A stretch of DNA of 10,566 nt from Lachnospiraceae bacterium UBA3645. Lineage in GTDB: Bacteria > Bacillota > Clostridia > Lachnospirales > Lachnospiraceae. A program made the translations under genes and the position numbers. Below, piece by piece: positions 5,352 to 10,533 of this stretch. Location: NCBI GenBank assembly GCA_002373555.1, contig DFKM01000199.1, positions 1-10,566 on the forward strand, given 5' to 3'. The stretch's first letter is position 1; each line of letters starts with the position of its first letter. The notes beneath the pieces are model-generated. The model ran no database searches. It was not told the DNA's origin and was given only the letters and a program-made list of their open reading frames with translations.

Positions 5352-5917
5352 CAGGCAGAAATACAGGAAACAAGCCGGCCGGAGGCCGGAGCTCCGGCCA
5401 GCCTTTCCGGAAGGCCGGCTACGTCGCCGTCTGCGGGATGTCCATCGCACTGAATATAGTATTTATCCTGTTTCTGGCAGCGACGCCGCTGGATTCCATG
5501 GCCTGTGTTCTGGCCGTGATCGTCATCACGCCAGCCATGGCAAAGTTCGGATGGAGAAAAGCGATCCCGGTGTATATCGGAACCGCCCTGCTCGGCGCTT
5601 TATTCATGGAACCGATCCTCACGGTTCTGTACCTCTGCGTCGGTTTTCATCCGCTCGGCGCAGATACGGAAAATGTCCGGGGAAAACATATCCTGCTCGC
5701 ACTTCTGCTGCGCAGCATTCTCATGGGCACAGTGTCTGCAGTCCTGATGCTGGCGTTGTTCAGCATCCTGGGATTTGAAGACGAATTTCAGGGGATCTAT
5801 ATGCTGCTGATCTTCCCGATGATGATGTGTATCGCATTTTCGCAGGGCATCGTCTACAGGAGTGCAAGGAAACTGCTGTATGAGCCGTTTGTGAAACCGA
5901 TCCTGAAGGATCTCTAG
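5324..5917 (+). CDS. Polytopic membrane protein, start uncertain, overlapping flavodoxin
   Basis: Predicted membrane protein, not recognised, with about five helices: MSIALNIVFILFLAA, CVLAVIVITPAMA, IPVYIGTALLGALFM through VLYLCVGF, HILLALLLRSILMGTVSAVLMLALF, and IYMLLIFPMMMCIAFSQGIVY, ending in a short basic tail. The ATG at 5324 gives 197 residues and overlaps the flavodoxin end by 28 bases; the ATG at 5438 gives 159 residues and starts at the first helix. Neither has a good ribosome binding site, so translation coupled to flavodoxin is likely. If the long start is right, residues 1-38 form a soluble Gly/Ser/Arg-rich head encoded by GC palindromes. The helix KAGYVAVCGMSIALNIVF seems to begin before 5438, which favours an upstream start. 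A redox-linked role with flavodoxin is only inference. Confidence 0.7.
   Translation: MDGESGSELTGRNTGNKPAGGRSSGQPFRKAGYVAVCGMSIALNIVFILFLAATPLDSMACVLAVIVITPAMAKFGWRKAIPVYIGTALLGALFMEPILTVLYLCVGFHPLGADTENVRGKHILLALLLRSILMGTVSAVLMLALFSILGFEDEFQGIYMLLIFPMMMCIAFSQGIVYRSARKLLYEPFVKPILKDL
5373..5420. repeat. Nested GC-rich palindromes at the flavodoxin/membrane gene junction
   Basis: A perfect 16-base palindrome GGCCGGAGCTCCGGCC spans 5384-5399. It is enclosed by perfect outer arms AGCCGGCC (5373-5380) and GGCCGGCT (5413-5420). The structure begins 22 bases after the flavodoxin stop. No T tract follows. It could limit readthrough into, or expose a start for, the membrane-protein gene. Confidence 0.75.
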
Positions 5918-5936
5918 GCGGTCCGGCAGGACAAAA

Positions 5937-5978
5937 GGGGACAGCTCCCATTCCGGATTGCTGCCGGCTTCCTGTCCC
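5937..5978. repeat. GGGACAG-class intergenic hairpin after the membrane-protein gene
   Basis: GGGACAG (5938-5944) and CTGTCCC (5972-5978) are perfect complements separated by 27 bases that themselves hold two self-complementary CCGG tetramers. It lies about 20 bases after the stop codon and upstream of the XRE promoter. No T tract follows directly. Confidence 0.55.
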
Positions 5979-5983
5979 AGCTG

Positions 5984-6012
5984 CTGAGATTTGCTGTCAT
6001 TCCTGTTATCAT
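5984..6012 (+). promoter_or_regulatory. Probable SigA-type promoter of the XRE regulator gene
   Basis: -35 CTGAGA (5984-5989), 17-base spacer, -10 TATCAT (6007-6012), with TG one base before it (TGTTATCAT) as an extended -10. A start near 6019 gives a leader of about 35 bases containing CGGAGG at 6042-6047. Confidence 0.5.
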
Positions 6013-6054
6013 AGCTGCAACCACAGGCATTTTTGATTTGTCGGAGGCGAAATC

Positions 6055-6570
6055 ATGGCGCGTGCTTCAACGAAAGACAACAAGAACATTTATTTCAGAC
6101 TGCGCGATGAGCTTGGGCTCAGCAGGGAGAAAGCCAGCGAACTGCTCGAGACGATCCCGCCGGAGCGGATCGAACGGATCGAGAACGAAAAAGCGCTCGC
6201 ACATCCGGATGAGATCCTGGTCATGGCGGAAAAGTACAAAGCGCCGCATCTGTGCAATTACTACTGCGCCAATGAATGTCCGATCGGCCAGCAGTATGTC
6301 CCGGAAATCAAGATCAAGGATCTGTCGCAGATCGTGCTGGAAATGCTTGCGTCGCTGAATTCGATGCACCGAAGCCAGGAACGCCTGATCGAGATCACGG
6401 CGGACGGTGATATCGAGGCGGATGAGATCGAGGATTTCGTCCGGATCCAGGAAGAGCTGGAGAAGATCTCCATCACGGTCGAAACGCTGCAGCTGTGGAC
6501 GGAGCAGATGCTTTCGAACGGCAAAATCGATATCGAAGCGTATAACAAATACAGGGAAAACCGCAAATGA
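6055..6570 (+). CDS. XRE-family helix-turn-helix regulator with C-x3-C-x3-C cluster
   Basis: Predicted DNA-binding protein of 171 residues. Residues 13-62 form an XRE-type five-helix domain (YFRLRDELGLSREKASELL, then IPPERIERIENEKALAHPDEILVMAEKY). It is followed by HLCNYYCANECPIGQ, in which Cys67, Cys71 and Cys75 plus His66 could hold a metal ion or a redox-sensitive bond. The rest (from 84, KIKDLSQIVLEMLASLNSM, to the end) is all-helical with heptad-like spacing and acidic surface, likely a dimerisation or sensing domain. I recall the same layout in many clostridial XRE proteins of unknown target. The start at 6055 has CGGAGG at 6042-6047. It has its own promoter and terminator and stands directly before the small-protein unit, so it may control it. 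Confidence 0.85.
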   Translation: MARASTKDNKNIYFRLRDELGLSREKASELLETIPPERIERIENEKALAHPDEILVMAEKYKAPHLCNYYCANECPIGQQYVPEIKIKDLSQIVLEMLASLNSMHRSQERLIEITADGDIEADEIEDFVRIQEELEKISITVETLQLWTEQMLSNGKIDIEAYNKYRENRK

Positions 6571-6572
6571 GG

Positions 6573-6604
6573 AGAAGTGCCGCTGTCCGCGGCCTTCTTT
6601 TTTT
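6573..6604 (+). terminator. Rho-independent terminator of the XRE gene
   Basis: AGAAG (6573-6577) and GCCGC (6579-6583) pair with GCGGC (6589-6593) and CTTCT (6594-6598) around the loop TGTCC; T6578 is bulged. The stem runs into a seven-T tract at 6598-6604. It begins three bases after the stop codon. Confidence 0.85.
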
Positions 6605-6648
6605 GCAGAAAATGTGAAAACGGAGAGCATTTTTTGCACTTCCTGTCA

Positions 6649-6677
6649 TGGAGAATGTCCCCGCAGGCCTTTACAAT
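6649..6677 (+). promoter_or_regulatory. Possible promoter of the small-protein unit
   Basis: -35-like TGGAGA (6649-6654), 17-base spacer, -10 TACAAT (6672-6677), four of six and five of six consensus matches. It lies between the XRE terminator and the first small gene, giving a leader of about 45 bases. Confidence 0.5.
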
Positions 6678-6730
6678 ATAGACATACAAAGAAAACACAG
6701 ACGGCTTCCATCCAGGGAGGTGAACCGAAA

Positions 6731-6847
6731 ATGACAGCAAAAGAGAGAATTCGGGCCATCCGTCTTTCGGAGAAGCTGCAGAACAGATCCGCATACGGAA
6801 AGAAACTTGGCGTCAGCGTAAACGTGACAAAGACGAAGAGCGAATAA
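6731..6847 (+). CDS. Small basic protein, 38 residues
   Basis: Short gene starting at 6731 behind a strong ribosome binding site, AGGGAGGTGA (6714-6723). The product is MTAKERIRAIRLSEKLQNRS followed by AYGKKLGVSVNVTKTKSE. It is highly basic and predicted to be one amphipathic helix with a short beta-like tail. Similar short proteins beginning T/S-A-K/E-E-R-I-R-A-I-R-L are, to my memory, found in other clostridia, which supports a real gene; the function is unknown. The start signal, isolated promoter and 13-base gap to the next small gene make translation likely. A nucleic-acid or membrane-surface binding role is only a guess from charge. Confidence 0.7.
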   Translation: MTAKERIRAIRLSEKLQNRSAYGKKLGVSVNVTKTKSE

Positions 6848-6860
6848 GGAGGAAAAGAAA

Positions 6861-7013
6861 ATGAACAAGAATTCGAATGTACTGCTTTTGATCCTGCTGC
6901 TGATCTACTGGATTTCTCCGATCGACCTGATCCCCGGCGCACCGCTCGATGATATCATTCTTACCATCTGCTACTTCATGTACAACAGAAAGAATACGAT
7001 GATCGAGGGATAA
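6861..7013 (+). CDS. Very small DUF1232-type membrane protein, 50 residues
   Basis: The gene at 6861 follows AAGGAGG (6846-6852) and ends with TAA at 7011. The product has a hydrophobic N-terminal segment (VLLLILLLIYW), then SPIDLIPGAPLDDIILTICYF. The Y-W-x-S-P-I-D-L-I-P-G...L-D-D core is the signature of DUF1232, a membrane-associated family of unknown function (the family domain is about 35-40 residues, so this protein is little more than the domain). Two hydrophobic stretches flank the PIDLIPG turn, suggesting a helical hairpin in or on the membrane. It is part of a terminator-bounded run of three small genes. Confidence 0.8.
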   Translation: MNKNSNVLLLILLLIYWISPIDLIPGAPLDDIILTICYFMYNRKNTMIEG

Positions 7014-7055
7014 TGTTCCGGCAGGCATTCATTACTGAGAACAAATAGCGGATCG

Positions 7056-7087
7056 GGGAGGTTCTTCATCGCAGAAGAGCCTTTCCC
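7056..7087 (+). other. Hairpin between two small-protein genes, possible attenuator
   Basis: The stem pairs AGGTTCTTC (7059-7067) with GAAGAGCCT (7074-7082), one G.T included, and then GGG with CCC across a two-base bulge; loop ATCGCA. A weak T-poor tail (GTTTATC) follows. It lies 42 bases after the DUF1232-type gene and ends 25 bases before the next start, so it could tune expression of the last gene or process the message. Confidence 0.5.
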
Positions 7088-7112
7088 GTTTATCAAATTG
7101 GAGGTGAAGATC

Positions 7113-7307
7113 ATGTTGAGGCTTTTGAGCTTTTTACTGTTGGTGGCTGTATTCGGTTTCGGCGGCGCTATGGTGATCCTGCTGGCGCTGGGGCTGGGAC
7201 TGCTGGTAATCAAGCTGATCCCGTTCCTGCTGGTGCTCTGGATCGTGTCGATCGTGGTGAGAAACGTGTGCGATACGGGAGACGAATACAGGAGAGAGTA
7301 TTGGTAA
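7113..7307 (+). CDS. Small hydrophobic membrane protein, 64 residues
   Basis: The gene starts at 7113 behind GGAGGTGA (7100-7107). An in-frame TTG at 7098 is not preferred because it would overlap that site. The product is almost wholly hydrophobic up to residue 48: LLSFLLLVAVFGFGGAMVILLALGLGLLVIKLIPFLLVLWIVSIVV, best read as two membrane helices with a Gly-rich middle and a single Lys. A short charged tail RNVCDTGDEYRREYW follows. No family is recognised; size and shape recall small stress-type membrane proteins such as phage-shock accessories, but nothing here proves that. It is the last gene before a strong terminator. Confidence 0.75.
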   Translation: MLRLLSFLLLVAVFGFGGAMVILLALGLGLLVIKLIPFLLVLWIVSIVVRNVCDTGDEYRREYW

Positions 7308-7328
7308 TGCGGGAATTGGACTGAGGAG

Positions 7329-7354
7329 CTGGCCCCGAAAGGGGCCTGTTTTTT
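7329..7354 (+). terminator. Rho-independent terminator closing the small-protein unit
   Basis: GGCCCC (7331-7336), a GAAA tetraloop and GGGGCC (7341-7346) form a perfect six-pair stem followed by TG and six Ts (7349-7354). It begins about 20 bases after the stop codon. Confidence 0.93.
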
Positions 7355-7406
7355 CATGCATCATTACACGGAGAAATCCATACGCCGTTATCAGGAAAAA
7401 GCTTAT

Positions 7407-7435
7407 TTTAAACAGTTGTTTATGTATGATATACT
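7407..7435 (+). promoter_or_regulatory. Probable promoter for the VOC/methyltransferase pair
   Basis: -35-like TTTAAA (7407-7412), 17-base spacer, -10 TATACT (7430-7435) with extended TG one base upstream (TGATATACT). The surrounding 40 bases are the most AT-rich stretch of this region. Predicted start near 7442, leader about 80 bases. Confidence 0.6.
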
Positions 7436-7523
7436 TATGCCAACGGCAGCCGGGAATCCGCTGCCTGAAGCTTTGATCCGAAAAATGATGATCTTCGTGC
7501 ATCTACAAAGGAGTGTGCCGACT

Positions 7524-7865
7524 ATGAAAGCAAGAATACATCATGCAGCTCTCCTGACTGCAGATTTCGAATGGTATGTATATTTCTTCCGGGAAGTCTT
7601 TCATATGACCGTTGCCCGCACGGCCGGAGAAGCGCCGAACCGGCAGCTGTGGTTTGCAGAGGGCATTCAGATCAATGAACTGGCCCGGGATGCAGAGGTT
7701 TTCCCGGAAAACTGTGCCTGCGATCACATCTCACTGGGCGTCGATCTGGATCCTGTGGCTGCAGCGAAGCTGGCCATTCAGTACGGCTGCAGGAAAGCAG
7801 AGGGAAAAGGAGATCACTGGTTCGTGCTGCCGAATGGCGTCATGATGGAACTGAAACCGTTTTGA
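7524..7865 (+). CDS. VOC-superfamily (glyoxalase/bleomycin-resistance fold) protein
   Basis: Predicted small metal-binding protein of 113 residues, the size of one VOC domain of two beta-alpha-beta3 modules. It begins with IHHAALLTADFEWYVYFFREVFHM, the usual strand carrying the first metal ligand (His7 or His6) and the following helix. DHISLGV (67-73) holds the second His at the start of the second module, and the C-terminus VLPNGVMMELKPF supplies the final Glu (Glu109). This is the common pattern of glyoxalase, dioxygenase and antibiotic-binding members; the reaction cannot be assigned. The start at 7524 follows AAAGGAG (7507-7513). It has its own promoter and is followed after 33 bases by the methyltransferase, probably on one message. 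Confidence 0.85.
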   Translation: MKARIHHAALLTADFEWYVYFFREVFHMTVARTAGEAPNRQLWFAEGIQINELARDAEVFPENCACDHISLGVDLDPVAAAKLAIQYGCRKAEGKGDHWFVLPNGVMMELKPF

Positions 7866-7898
7866 AAGAATTGTTGAAACAAGGCCGGGACAGATGAT

Positions 7899-8489
7899 AT
7901 GAATGAAAAAGACTGGGACACCTTGCTGCGGATCCGCACCTCCGGCCGGGATGATTCCCGCGCGGACACATTTCGCTATCCCTATGAACCGACCCCTTAC
8001 AGCGTGCTGGCGCGGCTTGCCGGGAGCGGCCTGATCGGGAAGGACAACACGCTGATCGATTACGGATGCGGGAAAGGCAGAGTCGGCTGTTTCCTGGCAT
8101 ATCAGACCGGCTGTCATGTGATCGGGATCGATCATGATGAACGTCTGATCGAAAAGGCGCTGGCAAACAAAGAGAGTACTGCGAAAGGAAACCGGCTGGA
8201 ATTTGTTCTGACTTCGGCGGAGAAATATGAAGTTCCCGCTTCTGCGGACATGTTCTATTTCTTCAATCCGTTTTCCGTGGAGCTGCTGCAGTCGGTCCGG
8301 AAGCGGATCGTCGATTCGTATTACGAAAATCCGCGGGAAATGACGTTGTTCTTTTACTATCCTTCGGAGGAGTATATTGCCTGGCTGATGACGGTTCCGG
8401 AACTGGAATTCTATGACGAGATATCCTGCGCGGATCTTTTTCCGGGCAATGATGAGCGCGAGCGGATCCTGATGTTCCGGATCGGATAA
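7899..8489 (+). CDS. SAM-dependent class I methyltransferase
   Basis: Predicted 196-residue Rossmann-fold methyltransferase. The N-terminal part has a positioning motif, R-x-D-T-F-R-Y-P-Y-E-P-T-P-Y (about 21-34), that precedes the fold in one group of bacterial methyltransferases. Motif I is DYGCGKGRVGCFLA (54-67), binding S-adenosylmethionine; the acidic end of strand 2 is GIDHDERL (Asp78 or Asp80). Strand 4 is ADMFYFFNPFSVELL, with FNPF at the position where many methyltransferases have N/D-P-P-F/Y. The substrate is unknown; FNPF resembles, but does not match, the NPPY motif of N-methyltransferases. The start at 7899 has only a weak site (GGGACAG at 7887-7893), in keeping with coupling to the VOC gene. 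Confidence 0.88.
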   Translation: MNEKDWDTLLRIRTSGRDDSRADTFRYPYEPTPYSVLARLAGSGLIGKDNTLIDYGCGKGRVGCFLAYQTGCHVIGIDHDERLIEKALANKESTAKGNRLEFVLTSAEKYEVPASADMFYFFNPFSVELLQSVRKRIVDSYYENPREMTLFFYYPSEEYIAWLMTVPELEFYDEISCADLFPGNDERERILMFRIG

Positions 8490-8491
8490 AC

Positions 8492-8596
8492 ATGGAGACG
8501 GGCCACAGCTGGCTTGCATCCGCGGCCGAGTTCATCATGAATGATCCGGCGGGCCTTTGCACATGTCCCTGCTGCAGATACAGAAAAAGGAAATGA
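8492..8596 (+). CDS. Possible Cys-rich micro-ORF, 34 residues
   Basis: An ATG two bases after the methyltransferase stop opens [20 protein letters not shown] then [14 protein letters not shown] and stops at 8594. The CTCPCC cluster followed by five basic residues looks metal-binding. There is no clear ribosome binding site, so translation would depend on the upstream gene stopping nearby. It could equally be the remnant of a lost gene or chance reading of a 139-base gap. Weakly supported. Confidence 0.25.
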   Translation: METGHSWLASAAEFIMNDPAGLCTCPCCRYRKRK

Positions 8597-8628
8597 AAAC
8601 AGACTGTCGAATAGGAGAAGTGATTGTC

Positions 8629-9123
8629 ATGAACCCTGTATTTACAAGAAGAAGTATCCGGCGTTTTGAAGAGCGGCCGGTCGAGCCGGAGAAAATCGAG
8701 CAGATCCTTCGGGCAGCGATGGCGGCGCCCTCGGCCGGGAATCAGCAGCCCTGGGAATTCTATGTCGTCACGGATAAGGAAAAGATCCTGAAGCTGTCAA
8801 AGTCGCACAAATATGCCGGCTGTGCGGCCGGTGCGCCGGCAGTGATCGTTCCGTGCTTCCGGACGAAAAACCTGGTTTTTCCCATGTATGATCAGATCGA
8901 TCTGTCGATCGCGACACAGAATATCCTGCTGGAGATCGTCAATCAGGGGCTGGGCGGCGTATGGCTCGGCATCGCACCGATTGAAGAAAGGATGCGCTGC
9001 GTTGATGAGATCATCGGAATTGAAGAGGGTCTTCGTTCATTTGCGCTTGTGCCGCTCGGATATCCGGCGGAAGAGAAGCCGCCGGCGGACAGATTTGAGC
9101 CGGAGAGGATCCATTATCTGTAA
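8629..9123 (+). CDS. Nitroreductase-family FMN protein
   Basis: Predicted FMN-dependent nitroreductase-type oxidoreductase, 164 residues, a short member that lacks the long inserts of classical NfsB/NfsA enzymes. RRSIRRF (7-13) and [11 protein letters not shown] (34-44) are the family's FMN phosphate- and ring-binding signatures. [24 protein letters not shown] (91-114) is the central helix and following strand, and [12 protein letters not shown] (141-152) is the closing motif. The start at 8629 follows AGGAGA (8613-8618); the frame is open further upstream to 8557 but without a site. Family enzymes reduce nitro groups, quinones or enones, or act as dehalogenases; which one is unknown. The gene ends at a terminator-like hairpin 15 bases after its stop. 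Confidence 0.92.
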   Translation: MNPVFTRRSIRRFEERPVEPEKIEQILRAAMAAPSAGNQQPWEFYVVTDKEKILKLSKSHKYAGCAAGAPAVIVPCFRTKNLVFPMYDQIDLSIATQNILLEIVNQGLGGVWLGIAPIEERMRCVDEIIGIEEGLRSFALVPLGYPAEEKPPADRFEPERIHYL

Positions 9124-9137
9124 AACGCAGAATGGCA

Positions 9138-9182
9138 GGGACAGGGAGCAGCTCACAGTGGCCAGTTCCCTGTCCCGTTTTT
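9138..9182 (+). terminator. GGGACAG-type hairpin with T tract, terminator of the nitroreductase gene
   Basis: GGGACAGGGA (9138-9147) and TCCCTGTCCC (9167-9176) are perfect 10-base complements with a 19-base loop, followed by G and TTTTT (9178-9182). The arm carries the same GGGACAGG as the dispersed elements, so it may be one that has been recruited as a terminator. Confidence 0.75.
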
Positions 9183-9238
9183 ATACCCGTTCGGGGTTGC
9201 AACGGCACTGTTATCTTGATTTGGACCCGAACGGGTAT
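9183..9238. repeat. Perfect 13-bp inverted repeat with 30-base spacer
   Basis: ATACCCGTTCGGG at 9183-9195 and CCCGAACGGGTAT at 9226-9238 are exact reverse complements. Each arm also contains a near-palindrome (CCCGTTCGGG and CCCGAACGGG) with centres 40 bases apart. It could be a pair of operator-like sites, a long hairpin, or the ends of a small lost insertion; no protein-binding family is recognised. Confidence 0.8.
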
Positions 9239-9249
9239 GATGCTGTTCG

Positions 9250-9381
9250 CTATTTATACCCCAATATACGGTCAAGTGTCCGTGCATTCATCAGGGATGC
9301 CTGCAGCATGGCGGGAATGACCCGGTCTTTTGCGATATTGGCACATCCGATAATACCCCAGTTGATTTTTCGGTTGTTCAT
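9250..9381 (-). pseudogene. N-terminal stub of a Gfo/Idh/MocA-family oxidoreductase
   Basis: On the minus strand an ATG at 9381, with GGAGGC at 9390-9395 as ribosome binding site, reads MNNRKINWGIIGCANIAKDR then VIPAMLQAS. This is the opening of a Gfo/Idh/MocA NAD(P)-binding Rossmann fold, with the G-I-I-G-C-A-N-I-A dinucleotide loop (residues 9-17). Family members are 320-390 residues; here the likeness stops near residue 29 and a stop follows at codon 44 (9250-9252). The start and ribosome binding site are intact, so a short peptide could still be made, but no enzyme. It is the only gene trace on the minus strand of this window. Confidence 0.75.
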
Positions 9382-9420
9382 TTCTGGCTGCCTCCGGGAA
9401 TCAGATTGAAACCTCTAAAA

Positions 9421-9465
9421 GCATGGTAGCATAGGCGCATGGGGAGACAGAGGACGCTGCCATGC
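9421..9465. repeat. 10-bp imperfect inverted repeat upstream of the SGNH hydrolase promoter
   Basis: GCATGGTAGC (9421-9430) and GCTGCCATGC (9456-9465) pair at ten positions with one T.G wobble around a 25-base loop. It lies about 30 bases before the -35 box at 9494, and could be a regulator site or part of the lost divergent gene's leader. Confidence 0.45.
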
Positions 9466-9493
9466 AATGGGACGAACTGCGCCGTCGTCTGCA

Positions 9494-9522
9494 TTGACGA
9501 TGGTCAAAATTCATAGTATGAT
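9494..9522 (+). promoter_or_regulatory. SigA-type promoter of the SGNH hydrolase gene
   Basis: -35 TTGACG (9494-9499), exactly 17 bases, -10 TATGAT (9517-9522): five of six matches in both boxes. Predicted start near 9529, leader about 25 bases with AAAGGAGAGG at 9537-9546. This is the best promoter match in the window. Confidence 0.8.
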
Positions 9523-9552
9523 TACAGCAATAGTGGAAAGGAGAGGAATACT

Positions 9553-10473
9553 ATGAAATTGATTCGTCAATCAGGCTGCTGTTTTGTCTTTGCCTGTCTG
9601 CTGCTTGCCGCGCTTGTCGCGCTGCCGCTTTCGGCTTCCGCGAAAAAGAAGGCAGCGGATAATGCGGAAATCAGCGAAGCCTATGCGCGCCAGGACGGAA
9701 GCATCCGGCTTGTCCTTGCGGGGAAGGACAAAGGGGACAGCTATATCGTCTATCGTGCAGCGAAAAAGGATGGCAATTATAAAGAGATCAAGCGCACAAA
9801 GAAGAGCAGGTTCATCGACAAGGATGTCAAAGTTTTTCAGGAATACTTTTACAAAGTCGCTGCGGCGGAAAAGCCTGACCAGCTCAGCAAGGCTGTGCGT
9901 GTGAAGGCCAGGAAGCCCGCGAAGCAGATGAAGCTGGCCTACGCCGGTGACTCGCTGATCGTCGGCATTACGAAATACGGCCATATGAAGGCAAAGAAGG
10001 AGCGCGTCATCGCGAAGATCGGCATCAATTCCATCCGGTACTATCAGAGCTCGTACATGAGCCAGCTCAAATCCTATAATCCGGACCAGCTGGTGATCAT
10101 GATGGGCATCAATGGAATCGAAGGAAAGCCCGGGAACGGTTATATCAGCAAACAGGTGAAATACTTTGAGCTGATCCTGAAGTCGCTTCTGAAAAAGAAT
10201 AAGAACATGGAGATCATCCTGTCCGGGATCACGCCGTATAAACGGCACGGAAATTCGACAGCCGCCGGAAGAAAGTGGTATAACAGGCAGCTGGAGAAGC
10301 TGGCGGGCAAATATGACGGCGTATGGTACTGCGATCCGGGAGAGGTGTTCGACAACGGATCCGGCTATATCATCAATAAATATGCAGCCGGCGATTATCA
10401 CCTGAAGAGCTTCGGGTACACGAAGCTGGTGAAGTTCTGGAGAGGATTTGTAAAGGAACTGAAATATAAGTAA
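9553..10473 (+). CDS. Secreted SGNH/GDSL-type hydrolase with N-terminal Fn3-like domain
   Basis: Predicted exported esterase/acylhydrolase of 306 residues. A cleavable signal peptide covers residues 1-30 (basic start, hydrophobic core, ending LPLSASA before KKKAAD). Residues about 37-120 (SYIVYRAAKKDGNYKEI, FQEYFYKVAAAE, SKAVRVKAR) look like a fibronectin type III-like beta domain. The SGNH domain follows: block I AGDSLIVGI with Ser134, a Gly in IGINS (157), block III MGINGI with Asn187, and a final DYHLKSFGY with His283. The usual Asp three residues before the His is here a Gly, with Asp two before, so the triad spacing is unusual. Substrate unknown; surface polysaccharide or peptidoglycan O-deacetylation is a common role for such secreted proteins. 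Clear promoter and ribosome binding site; a REP-like element follows the stop by six bases. Confidence 0.87.
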   Translation: MKLIRQSGCCFVFACLLLAALVALPLSASAKKKAADNAEISEAYARQDGSIRLVLAGKDKGDSYIVYRAAKKDGNYKEIKRTKKSRFIDKDVKVFQEYFYKVAAAEKPDQLSKAVRVKARKPAKQMKLAYAGDSLIVGITKYGHMKAKKERVIAKIGINSIRYYQSSYMSQLKSYNPDQLVIMMGINGIEGKPGNGYISKQVKYFELILKSLLKKNKNMEIILSGITPYKRHGNSTAAGRKWYNRQLEKLAGKYDGVWYCDPGEVFDNGSGYIINKYAAGDYHLKSFGYTKLVKFWRGFVKELKYK

Positions 10474-10479
10474 AAAGAA

Positions 10480-10510
10480 GTAACCCGCGGTGCCTGTCCC
10501 CGCGGGTTAC
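10480..10510 (-). repeat. REP-like hairpin element, perfect copy
   Basis: Left arm GTAACCCGCGG (10480-10490), loop TGCCTGTCC (10491-10499), right arm CCGCGGGTTAC (10500-10510). The arms are perfect 11-base complements, making this the reference copy in the window. It begins six bases after the hydrolase stop codon (10471-10473). No T run follows. Confidence 0.93.
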
Positions 10511-10533
10511 GTACGTTTTGGATGGGAAATCGG

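Larger units (their letters stand above)
9124..9552. other. Gene-poor stretch: terminator, inverted repeat, oxidoreductase stub, promoter
   Basis: This 429-base interval holds no intact gene. In order it contains the nitroreductase terminator hairpin (9138-9182), a perfect 13-bp inverted repeat (9183-9238), a minus-strand N-terminal fragment of a Gfo/Idh/MocA oxidoreductase (9250-9381), a near-perfect 10-bp inverted repeat (9421-9465) and the promoter of the SGNH hydrolase (9494-9522). Taken together it looks like the scar of a deleted divergent gene. Confidence 0.7.

Noticed and set aside
7731..8519. 262-codon minus-strand open frame
   Set aside because: Antisense of the VOC and methyltransferase genes, which have clear family motifs.
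9729..9742. GGGGACAG inside the SGNH hydrolase gene as another repeat copy
   Set aside because: Only eight bases match, no arms are present and the codons (KGDS) fit the protein, so chance is enough.
9571..10401. 276-codon minus-strand open frame
   Set aside because: Antisense of the SGNH hydrolase, which has signal peptide, promoter and active-site motifs.
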